Made by a program: the position numbers and the translations under genes. DNA of 64,000 nt from Brachycybe producta (taxonomy: Eukaryota; Arthropoda; Diplopoda; Playtdesmida; Andrognathidae), in the NCBI GenBank assembly GCA_036925085.1, contig JAUPFP010000003.1:4031501-4095500 (forward strand), given 5' to 3'. This document shows positions 47,101-56,500 of the stretch, piece by piece (within the stretch, counting starts at the first letter, position 1; the number at the start of each line of letters is the position of its first letter). Below the pieces are notes generated by a model, which was given only the letters and a program-made list of their open reading frames with translations, was not told the DNA's origin and made no database searches.

Positions 47101-50100
47101 TGAAAAGAACTGAGCATGTGACGTCACACTACATAACCAATTAGAAGTTGCCGCTCGTCATGAAAAGAGCGAAACCAACTTCTGTTTGTCCCGATTTCTA
47201 ATTGCCTGTCTGCAGGCGCGTCATCTCAGACGACAAAAACAAAATAAATATCTATTCAGCCACCTTAATTGAACGGTTTATTAAATTGTCTTATATACAA
47301 ACCGGTTTTTCTGGTTTACAAACTGAAAACATTTCATCCGTTCTTTCTCGAATGTAACCGAAATCGCCCTGTTTGAAAAATGTTGCTTCTTGTTCAGCTT
47401 TTGATTTTACCCTAAAAAAAAGAAATTTTAGGAAATTAAAATAATTATTAGGGCTCGGATTATTATGTTTCTCAATCTGTGGCTCAAGAGCCAATTTTGA
47501 AGTAACAATCCCCCCCATTTAGATCAACCCACAATAATAGTTTTTTTTAATGAAAACCACTAGTTAGAGGCTAAGAACTCTAGTTGACAACTGATAATAA
47601 CTAGACATCGAGCCTCTAACCAGCCTTTTTAATTAAAAAAAACATAATTGCAGTTGCTGTAATGATATAATGGTTAGGGCTCGGATTTTTATGCATTATT
47701 GAAACAAATGTTTCTCAATCTATGGCTCGTGAGCCAATTGTGAAGTAACAATCCCATTTGGATCAACCAATATTTGTTTTTTGTTTGTTTGTTTGCAATC
47801 AAAAATACTGGTTAGAGGCTAGAAGTCTAGTTGGCGACTGATAGTATCCAGACATCTAGCCTCTAACCAGCCTTTTTAATTAGAAAAAAAGCATAATTGC
47901 CGTTCCTCTAATGATAATGATGATTACTTCACAATTGGCCCTTTGGGTCACAAATTGAGAAACATTTTGTTTTGATATTTTGCATAAAAATCCGAGAACT
48001 AAGAATAAACCATTGCAAAATATGCAAATGAAGGAGAATAATTATATAAATTTATTTTTTCTGCGTTTCAAATGCCACATTAAATAGAAATTAAAATTGT
48101 TTTAGAAACTAGAAGAGTAAATTGAATCACGCGCCTCTCAAAATATGATTATTCTCTCTTTCAGGTACAAAATGAAGAGAAACTTGAACGTGTGTTTAGA
48201 AACTAGAAGGGTAATTCAATTATTTAAGGGTATTTTCATGTTTGATATCTTTCAAAATAAACTTTTTTTGTCAATTTGAAAATGACCAAACTTTAAGTAG
48301 ATGATATTTTTTTAAAAAAATTTGTCTAAAATGTTTATTTTGAAAGATATCAGCATGGTAATACAATTAAGTAATTCAGCTACCATTCTAGTTTCTAACC
48401 GCACTTTCAACTCTCAGAAGCAAAATTAAAAAAAAACTAGAAAGTGTTTTAGAAAATAGAAAAGTAACTCAATCACTTATGGGTATTTTCGTGTTGATAT
48501 CTTTCAAAATAAACTTTTTATGTAAATTTTAAAATGACGCAACTTTAAACAGACAATATTTTTTTTTTGTCTATAAAAAGTTTATTTTGAAAGATATCAA
48601 CATGAAAATAACCTTAAGTGATTGAGCTACCCTTCTAGTTTCTAAAACACTTTCTAGTTTTTCTTGAATTTTGCTTCCGATTATTCTGTCTTTCAGAAGA
48701 GCAAAATGAGGAGAAATTTGAATGTGTTTTAGAAACTAGAAGGGTAGCTCAATCCCTTAAGGGGTATTTTCATGTTGATATCTTTTCAAAATAAACTTTT
48801 TATTTGAGTTTAAAAATGACCCAACCTTTAAGTTGTATTTTTTAAATTTTTGGTCTATAAAAAGTTTATTTTGAAAGATATCAACATGAAAATACCCCTG
48901 AAGGGATTCAGCTACCCTTCTAGTTTCTAAAACACATTTAAATTTCTCCTCATTTTGCTCTTCTGAACGACAAGAATAAATAGGCAATTAGAAATCGGGA
49001 CGAACAGAAGTTGGCTCCGCCCTTTTTATGACGACCCGCAACTTTTAATTGGTTGGTTATGTAGACTGACGTCACATGCTCCGCCCTTTTCAACGTCGAA
49101 CCACACAACAAACCAAGTAGAAGTTGCCAGGTCGTCATAAAAAGGGCGGAGCCAACTTCTGTTTGTCCCGATTTCTAATTGCCTGTCAAGAATAATCAAG
49201 AAGAGTTCGAAAAATCAGCTATTTATATAAACCATGAATCTTAATGGTGTTTTCATGTTGATATTTTTTTCGTAATTTTAATAAAAATGAAATAAAATGA
49301 ATATATTATAATTATATGATGATGTAATCAGTAATCACCATCCGTTATGATCTCCGAGACATTTCGGATAAGAATACTGAAATTGTCGGCTACAATTTGT
49401 CTCGTAACCCCAGCATCCTTTGCGATCTAAATGCATCTGCAATAATAATAAGGAACACATAATGTATGTTACCGGCAATGTGTGAAATGCAGACATTGTA
49501 CATAAAATGCCTAGGAAATCTATAGAATGCGTGACTGTTTTTATAGGCAAAGTATGAAATGTCTTGTGTTATTTTAACATACAATATACTTTCCCTAGGC
49601 ATTGTATGTAATACCTAGGCATTATACAGAACGACAAGTAATATTCAGGCAAAGTATGGAAAGAAGGTGAAAATAAGCGGAAGTATTTTATACTTTGCCG
49701 GTTTTCCTTTTGGCATTGCGTTGAATGCCTAGGAAATGTGTGAAATATTAAACCTTTAATACTTTGATGCCCCATTTACGGCACTCTATAGATTTACTAG
49801 GCATTTTATATACAATGCTTGCATTTCACACATTGTCGGTAACACATACAAAATAATGTATTATACAGTCTGTCTCAAAATGAACGCCCCTCAATCTTTT
49901 ATATCAAAATATATAAAACACAATGGCAGCAAGCTTTTAATCGTTTAAAATAACCAATGTGCAAAAAAAGCAGTCATTCTACAAACTCGTTGGACAATCT
50001 GCGAAGCCAACAATCTAATTAATGCATTGCTTAGAGACTAGAATGTGTCAAGAAGTTTCAGGGTGGGATTGACTTAAGGTGGCTTTTAAGTGTAAACGCC

Positions 50101-51297
50101 TCTCGAACTCTGATCTTATTCTGTCCTTTTTTGAAGACAAACTTGAATAGGTTTTAGAAACTAGAAGGGTATCTCAATCATTCATGTTGATATCTTTCAA
50201 AATAAACTTTTTATGTCAATGTGAAAATGATCGAACTTTAAGTAGACGATATTTTTTTTAAAAAAATTGTCTATATAAAAAGTTTATTTTGAAAGATTAT
50301 CAAACATAAAAATACCCTTAAGGAATTGAGCTACCCCTTCTAGTTTCTAAAACACATTCAAGTTTTTCTTCATTTTGGAAATGATTGATATCATCGTAAA
50401 AATCTCATCATTTTATCTTTCCAGGAGCAAAAATGACGAGAAACTAGACAGTATTTTCGAAACTAGAAAGGGTAGCTTAATCTCTTAAGGGTATTTTGAT
50501 GTTTGATAATCTTTCAAAATAAACTTTTTATAGACGATTTTTTAAAAAATATCGTCTACTTAAAGTTTAATCATTTTCACATTTACATAAAAAGTTTATT
50601 TTGAAAGATATCAACATGAAAATACCCTTAAGTGATTAAGCTGCCCTTCTACTTTCTAAAACACTTGATTTTTATAATTTTGCTCTTCTGAGATAGACTA
50701 GAATAACGAATGAGTTTTTAAAAAAAATCAGCTGTTCAATAAAACCAATCTTAAAACAACTTTTTTTATTTGGCGCCAATTTCGTGACATCATCATTGTT
50801 TTGTTTTGTTTTTAAATACTGCACATTCCGTTATTCATCGGTTTACTACGGAAGCCGTGGAGGCTCATGTGTGAAATAATTTTCAACATACTTATCTCTG
50901 AAATTTCAGAGATAGTACAGTATGTTGAAAATTATTTAACATATTAGCCTCCAGGGCTTCCGTAGTTTACTCAGCTGTTTGACGTCAAGTCCATATATAT
51001 ATATATATATATATTTTTTTTATGGTCGTGACGTCACACTGCTTTAAAAAAGTCAATGGATAACGTGAAATGTGACGGTTTTCTCTTATACGTCACTTTG
51101 TACGGGCACTGGAGATCGTGGCGACATCTAGCGGCTTCCACTGGATTATTGCTGAAATATGGAGCCATGTGTTGTGCTGGAAGATTAATTTTCGATTGCC
51201 ATTGCTTTTCATTTAGAGCAATTGTTGTTGTTACTGTTCCGTTTAGTAGAAAATATAGAAAAAGAACCAGACTAGAACGGATTGACCTAGAGAACAA
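35111..51297 (-). CDS. EOGT: EGF-domain O-GlcNAc transferase (EOGT), 16 exons, complete
   Basis: Minus-strand exons: 51297-51097, 49436-49339, 47411-47303, 45561-45461, 44140-44036, 43961-43861, 43426-43323, 42375-42289, 41288-41217, 41123-41046, about 40947-40881, 39551-39493, 38887-38860, 38776-38685, 37490-37388, 35272-35111. Phases join through to about 521 residues, near the usual EOGT length. EOGT moves GlcNAc from UDP-GlcNAc onto Ser/Thr of folded EGF repeats in the ER lumen. Visible support: signal peptide [108 protein letters not shown]; the GT61 motif [32 protein letters not shown]-type C-terminus with [15 protein letters not shown]; and final HNEL, a KDEL-like ER retrieval signal. 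Exon 13 is only 28 nt. The introns are full of MITEs. The gene is head-to-head with the P450. Confidence 0.95.
35430..36140. repeat. Tandem repeat of about 175-180 bp (EOGT last intron)
   Basis: Three good copies and one diverged copy of a unit with TTAGGTCAAAATTGTAGGTG, ATTTTGAGCGGGTCAATTTT and GACCTAATGTAAACAGGGCC. Each unit is partly self-complementary (AGGTCAAAAT / ATTTTGACCTAATG), so each may be a small fold-back that expanded in tandem. Confidence 0.85.
36160..37350. repeat. Fold-back sequence plus two ACAGGCA MITEs (EOGT last intron)
   Basis: 36.17-36.77 kb has an imperfect inverted repeat (AAGCCCTTATCACACT...AGTGTGATAGGGGCTT at its ends; GTTGCATGTC words). ACAGGCA copies lie at 36820-37023 and 37141-37349. 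Between them, 37.05-37.13 kb (GTAGATGGCGC, ACACTCGTCGCCAATTAGTT) resembles 14.59-14.69 kb. Confidence 0.75.
37733..38430. repeat. Two or three CTAGAAGGGTAGCTCAATCA fold-backs (EOGT intron 14)
   Basis: Elements at about 37733-37960 and 38205-38430, with a right-arm remnant between them (37.98-38.11 kb). Standard arm words are present. None touches the exon at 38685-38776. Confidence 0.75.
39254..39394. repeat. Fold-back MITE, GCCCAGCACTA family (copy)
   Basis: Short member (about 140 bp) starting GGGCAATTGTGCCCAGCATT and ending AACGCTGGGCACAATTGCCTGT-like (shown in part). It ends about 100 bp from EOGT exon 12 (39493-39551). A hAT-like fragment and a GGGGGGGAGG patch lie just left (38.93-39.13 kb). 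Confidence 0.85.
39662..40269. repeat. GGCTCGGATTTTTATGC MITE and an ACAGGCA MITE
   Basis: The first element, 39662-39945, is intact, with ends AAGGCTCGGATTTTTATGCA and GCATAAAAATTCTAGTCCTA. The second, 40075-40269, is flanked by GAACCCATT and GAACCCATA, an 8 of 9 target duplication. Both are in the EOGT intron between exons 11 and 12. Confidence 0.85.
40303..40710. repeat. Fold-back element with CACTAGGTGACCTA ends
   Basis: About 408 bp. Outer arms TAGGTCACTAGGTGACCTAC and GTAGGTCATCTAGTGACCTA, inner arms CAACCAACCTGCTAGTTAAT and ACTAGCAGGTTGGTTGTTTT. A single copy in the window, in EOGT intron 11. Confidence 0.85.
41343..42226. repeat. 0.88-kb element with GGCTGGCTTCAC inverted ends (EOGT intron 8)
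   Basis: Left end GGCTGGCTTCACGCGGACCA, right end GTGGTTCGTGTGAAGCCAGC. The inner arms share CCACTTTGTGGCGC. The interior (41.51-42.12 kb) holds about four roughly 150-bp repeats of AGAGGTTGCAAAGGGTAAAA, ACCGAACCG and TGCGCAGCACATTAG, related to 21.2-22.5 kb. It lies between EOGT exons 9 (41217-41288) and 8 (42289-42375). Confidence 0.8.
42735..43285. repeat. Fold-back MITE, TTAAGGTGGCTG family (EOGT intron 7)
   Basis: Well preserved copy: TTAAGGTGGCTGAATAGATA at the left and ATCTATTCAGTCACCTTAA at the right. It ends only about 38 bp before EOGT exon 7 (43323-43426). Confidence 0.9.
43455..43850. repeat. Imperfect palindrome filling EOGT intron 6
   Basis: The words CCAGAAACATACGATCAATT and GAATTGATCGTCTGAATCC, and GGCTTGTCAATCCTGGCTTT and ACAAGCCAGCATTGACATGC, face each other. 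The open frame at 43525-43758 lies between the arms and has no support. Confidence 0.65.
44290..45421. repeat. Two MITE-like elements (EOGT intron 4)
   Basis: 44.29-44.90 kb is a compound of the CCACAT/CATGTG-ended family (as 12.42-12.79 kb) with an inner inverted repeat GTTAAACCTGGAACATACAC. 44938-45421 is a CCACATCAAG...CTTGATGTGG element, the fourth copy in the window. It ends about 40 bp from EOGT exon 4. Confidence 0.75.
45698..45909. repeat. Fold-back MITE, ACAGGCAATTAG family (copy)
   Basis: Flanked on both sides by CTGAGCAGT, a perfect 9-bp target duplication. It interrupts a CTCTGAGCAGTT-type repeat in EOGT intron 3. Confidence 0.92.
46344..47270. repeat. TTAAGGTGGCTG fold-back with nested ACAGGCA MITE
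   Basis: Outer element from TTAAGGTGGCTGAATAGATA to ATCTATTCAGCCACCTTAAT. An internal block (ATTGTTTTAAAAACTAGA...GAAATTTCAT) is duplicated. An ACAGGCA MITE at 47012-47209 is inserted near the right end, flanked by CTGCAGGCG on both sides (9-bp duplication). Confidence 0.9.
47452..48960. repeat. Cluster of GGCTCGGATTTTTATGC and CTAGAAGGG fold-backs (EOGT intron 2)
   Basis: 47452-47660 (partial) and 47677-47998 belong to the GGCTCGGATTTTTATGC family. About 48085-48425, 48430-48680 and 48700-48960 belong to the CTAGAAGGGTAGCTCAATCA family. The last is one of the clearest palindromes in the window. Confidence 0.8.
48980..49186. repeat. Fold-back MITE, ACAGGCAATTAG family (copy)
   Basis: Flanked by CAAGAATAA on both sides (9-bp target duplication) inside the right flank of a CTAGAAGGG fold-back. 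It ends about 150 bp from EOGT exon 2 (49339-49436). Confidence 0.92.
49447..49862. repeat. Fold-back element touching the EOGT exon 2 acceptor
   Basis: Arms CATAATGTATGTTACCGGCA / GGTAACACATACAAAATAAT and GAAATGCAGACATTGTA / ACAATGCTTGCATTTC. The centre has the repeated word GCCTAGGCATT. The left end lies within about 10-20 nt of the acceptor at 49437. Confidence 0.75.
50135..50670. repeat. Two CTAGAAGGGTAGCTCAATCA fold-backs (EOGT intron 1)
   Basis: About 50135-50370 and 50435-50670. Each has arms GAAACTAGAAGGG and TTTATTTTGAAAGATATC. A short palindrome (TTTCAACATACT...AGTATGTTGAAA) and an (AT)n run follow at 50.88-51.02 kb. Confidence 0.75.
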
Positions 51298-53597
51298 TTA
51301 TTAGAACAGGTTTTTTTTTAAAAAAAAAACTAGAAAACTCAAAACGACACCAAAAAAAAAAAAACTTTTGACAAAAGTTTTGTAGTTTTTTTCGATTAAA
51401 CTTACATTTTTTTCTGTTGTTTAAATGTTGACATTTATCAGCTTTAACATGATCACGTTATATTTACATTGAAGATATTATAATTTTTGTTAACTAACTT
51501 AACTATGTTTTTTTAACCATTCACAAAGAGGGGGGGGGGGGGACAGTAGACGCAGACGAACAGAAGTTAGCAAAGTTTTTCAGTTGTCCTGAAAAAGTTT
51601 TCCCTGAAAAAGTTTCCCCCTCAAGGGGATTTTTTGAAAGTTTTAAACAAAGGGAAGTTTTTCGGACAGAAACTTTGGCTAAAATTCAAGAAACTTGTAA
51701 CATCATCTTGAACTCTCTAAGCAAGGGTTCAACATAGAAACAATTGTTTCATTGTATTCAATAAAACACGATTTTTTTTTCTATATTGGAGCTCCCTGTT
51801 TGGAGGGTTCAAGTTGAAGTTCAAAGTTGCTAAGTTTTTTTTTTTTCTTGAATTTGAGCGTTGTTTTTTTTTTTTATAAAAGGGGCGTTTTTAAGTTGAA
51901 TACCTTTTTTTTCTTCTGTATATTTCACACGAATACTGTTTAGTATTTTTTTCACAATATTATTATGCTGTTTATCTATCTGTTGCTAGGCAACCACGTT
52001 TGTTTACATTGATGGCCACGTGTTAATAATAAAAATAGGGAAAATTACGTGGAAGATAGGGATTTTTTTTTCTTCATTTTTTGAACAAAAATAGGTTTAT
52101 TACCAAAAATAAAAATCTAGAACGCCTTTTTTTAAAGTAAATTATAAACGAATTTCAGAGATTTATTTAGAAACTAGAATTGTCAGCAAAAATATAGAGA
52201 AAATGTTCATAATTATATTTTACAAAATAAACTTTTTTTTATGACAATTTTAGAATAAAAGATGACTTCAACTCTTGATTAAGATAAACTAGAAATTGTT
52301 TTAGAGACTAGAAGAGTAGCTTAATCACATTTTCATGTTGACTTCTTTAAAAATACAGGATATCAACATGAAAATAGCATTGCGTGATTGGAACTACCCT
52401 TCTAGTTTTCTAAAACAATTTCTAGTTTCTCTTAATTTTGCTTTTCTGAATGACAAGAATAATCAAGAGTTAGAAAATCAGCTGTTTATAAGCCATCTCA
52501 AGGTGGCTTGAATAGATATTTATTTTGTTTATGTCCCTTTAGAGGGCGCCACTGCAGCAGCCCTTTATCTTGTATAGAAGGTCTCTTCCCCCCCTCCATT
52601 CGCAGTTTTGAGAAAATTTTTATTTTTCAAGCGAACATTTTTCAGGAAAAACATTACGAAAAAATTCAAAGTGTTTTAGAAACTAGAATAGTTGGTGATA
52701 ATGCTAAAAGTTTTTTCATGATGATATCTTTCAAAATAAACTTTTTATGAGTTTGAAAAAAAAAGACTAAAATAGTTTTTCATGAAATTTCAATAGAAAA
52801 ACCAAAAAACGGGTCATTTTTTTAAACTGAACTATAAAATTGTTTATTTTTTAAGATATATTGCCATTTAAAAAACTTTTAGCATAATCTTTTACCATTC
52901 TAGTTTTGAAAACAATTTGAATTTTTTTTGGTAATGTTGTTTCTAAAATATGTTCACTAGACGTTTTTACATCCAAATTTTACAACAAAAAAAGTTTATG
53001 AATATTAAACATTAGACACTGCATTGGCGCCATCCGAAGGGACAAAAACAAAATAAAAATCTATTCAGCCACCTTAAGATTGAAAATATGTGACACATGG
53101 TGTGGAACCGGTCTTAGAAAATTTGTTTTGTTATTTATATCTTAAGGATGTCACAATAAATTCTATTGTTTCTTTTGATGTGTGTGGGGGGGAAGGTCAA
53201 GGTTGCCTTATTTTTGACCAGTTTGTTCACAGGCAGTTAGATATCGGGGAGAACTTCAGTTGGCTCCGCCCTTGTTATGACGACCGGCAACTTCTAATTG
53301 GTTTGTTGTGTGGTTCGACGTTGAAAAGGGCGGAGCATGTGACGTCACACTACATAACCAACCAATTAGAAGTTGCCTGTCGTCATAACAAGGGCGGAGC
53401 CAACTGAAGTTCTCCCTGATTTCTAACTGCCTGTGTTTGTTCTGGTTGATTGATGGAAGGAGGATCTTCACAATAACATTTGAGGTTTTTTTTTGTTCTT
53501 TTGAACAAAACTTTCGAATTATTATTAAAAATAATAAGAGAAACTCAGAACCTTTTTATAATTTTTTTTTCTTCTGTGTGACAATTTCTAAGCAGTT
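51298..53597. promoter_or_regulatory. Shared upstream region of EOGT (-) and P450 (+)
   Basis: About 2.3 kb between two start codons pointing away from each other. It must hold both promoters, but no specific motif stands out. It contains a poly-G run near 51530, repeat pieces at 51.68-51.88 kb, a CTAGAAGGG fold-back (about 52155-52430), a TTAAGGTGGCTG element (52498-53076) and an ACAGGCA MITE (53229-53434, flanked by GTTTGTTC on both sides). Confidence 0.5.
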
Positions 53598-56500
53598 ATG
53601 ATGTATCATAGAATTTTATTATTTCGCAAGATGTTTAATATTAATAGAGGAAATGGACCAATGAGATTTTTGAAGACACTCAAAGATGTACCTGGACCTA
53701 AACCTTTACCATTAATTGGAAATTTAAATCTCTTTGAACCCTTTGGTAAGAAAAGGTTTATAGAGGTAGAGGCCTGGTTATTAAGATCATCGCTCTCTAC
53801 TGCGCATGTGCAGAATGCAGGCACTGAAGTATCCTCTACTTTGATTGGTGTGCATCTGAACAATGCACATGCGCAGTTGAGAAAGCGATTGTACCTTAAC
53901 CTACATTAATTTGGTAAGAAAAGGTCAGAGGCCTGGTTATTAAGATCATCGCTCTCTACTGCGCATGTGCAGAATGCAGGCACTGAAGTATCCTCTACTT
54001 TGATTGGTGTGCATCTGAACGATGCACATGCGCAGTTGAGAGAGCGATTGTACCTTAACCTACATTAATTTGGTAAGAAAAGGTCAGAGGCCTGGTTATT
54101 AAGATCATCGCTCTCTACTGCGCATGTGCAGAATGCAGGCACTGAAGTATCCTCTACTTTGATTGGTGTGCATATGAACATTGCACATGCGCAGTTGAGA
54201 GAGCGATTGTACCTTAACCTACATTAATTTGGTAAGAAAAGGTCAGAGGCCTGGTTATTAAGATCATCGCTCTCTACTGCGCATGTGCAGAATGCAGGCA
54301 CTGAAGTATTCTCTACTTTGATTTTTGTGCATCTGAACGATGCACATGCGCAGTTGAGAAAGCGATTGTACCTTAACCTACATTAATTTGGTAAGAAAAG
54401 GTTAGAGGCCTGGTTAAGATCATCGCTCTCTACTGCGCATGTGCAGAATGCAGGCACTGAAGTATCCTCTATTTTGATTGGTGTGCATCTGAACAATGCA
54501 CATGCGCAGTTGAGAAAGCGATCATACCTTAACCTACATTAACTTCATATGCTTTGAATTTGGACTTTATAGTTGATTTTGCAACTTTCTTATTGCTGTT
54601 TTTTTAAAACATTTTGTGTTATTTGACATTTGACTTATGTCAGCTTCTAATTAAAAAAAAGTAACTGTAACTGAAGTTACATGACATTTAGAGGCTAAAA
54701 TTACTGGTTACTATCAGTTGTCAACTAAGAGTTCTATAGCCTCTAACCAGTGTTTTGATTAGAAAGTTGCTCTGATGATGATGGTTACAATTGGCACGTG
54801 GGCCACAGATTGAGAAACGTTTGCTTGATATTTGCATAAAAATCTGAGCCCTACTGATGACTAATTAAGTAACTTAAATTACGGTTACTTTTAAAAGTGA
54901 AAACTACTACTAATTGGAAAGTAACTGTAACTGAAGTTACATTTTGAATATTTTTTTTTTGTCATATAGCCGACTTAATATTTTAATTTCATTTACATGC
55001 TGGACGATCGCTGACCACCAAACTGACCAATCGAAATATAAATTGTTTCGTTATATATAGGTCCGTACGCTCTTGAAAAAGTGAACGATGCGGCCGCAGA
55101 TCTCCATCGAGAGTACGGTCCGATCGTACGCCTCAAGCTCGGAGTGGACATCGTGTTTCTGTTCGATCCGACCGACGTGGCCACGGTGTTCCACAACGAG
55201 AGCAAATATCCCGAAAGACCCGTGTTCGAGGCTCTCCTCAAATACAGACGTCAGAATCCCGACAAATATCTCCACATGGGACTTTTCACTGAGTTTGAGC
55301 CGTTCTTTTTTTTAGTTCGTAATTTTCATTAGTTGATTCCTTTTTTTTTTTTTTTTCTTCTTAAAGTAACGGCGAAAATTGGGCTTACGTAAGAAGTCTC
55401 GTCAATTCTCTTCTTCATCTCGGAGCTCCGAATCCTTACTTTACGAACCAGGCCAAAGTGGCCGAAGAGTTCGTCGAACATCTGAAGGGAGTTCGGGATA
55501 CGGACAACAAAGTTACGGATCTTTTGGAACTTCTTTATAAATACACTCAAGAAGGTTGAAATCTTCTTAACGTTATTTTAATATATTTGATCGGGCGGTT
55601 TTTATTTCACAGCTTTGAAGAAACAATTTTATGGAAGAAACTTAGACTTGATCCACATCAAGCTATGGGAAGACACCAACCTTGGCGACACAGGCGACTT
55701 TTAAAACACTTTTTCGGCAAGAAAAGGAAGTCGAGTTGTCGCCCAAACCAAACACTTTCAAAAGACTGCAGAGATTTTAAAATCACCTGTGTGTAATGGA
55801 AAAAACGATCTCGCCTGTGGTGAGAATTGAACACCTTCCGGAGACAGTAGTTGGAAAGTATTTCGAAAGTCACCTGTGTCACCAAGGTTGGCGTCTTTCC
55901 ATAGAAAACACATTGCGGCGACAGCTCAGCGACCTTCGACTTCATTTTGTCGTTGAAAAATCTTTCGAGAGTCGCCTGTGTCGCAAAAGGTTGGCGTCTT
56001 TCCATAGAAAACACATTGCGACGACAGCTCAGCGACCTTCGGCTTCATTTTGTCGTTGAAAAGTCTTTCAAGAGTCGCCTGTGTCGCAAAAGGTTGGCGT
56101 CTTTCCGTAGAAAACACATTGTGACGACAGCTCAGCGACCTTCGACTTCATTTTGTCGTTGAAAAATCTTTCAAGAGTCGCCTGTGTCGCAAAAGGTTGG
56201 CGTCTTTCCATAGAAAACACATTGTGACGACAGCTCAGCGACCTTCGACTTCATTTTGTCGTTGAAAAATCTTTCAAAGGTCGCCTGTGTCGCAAAAGGT
56301 TGGCGTCTTTCCATAGAAAACACATTGTGACGACAGCTCAGCGACCTTCGACTTCATTTTGTCGTTGAAAAATCTTTCGAGAGTCGCCTGTGTCGCAAAA
56401 GGTTGGCGTCTTTCCATAGAAAACACATTGCGACGACAGCTCAGCGACCTTCGGCTTCATTTTGTCGTTAAAAAATCTTTCAAGAGTCGCCTGTGTCGCA

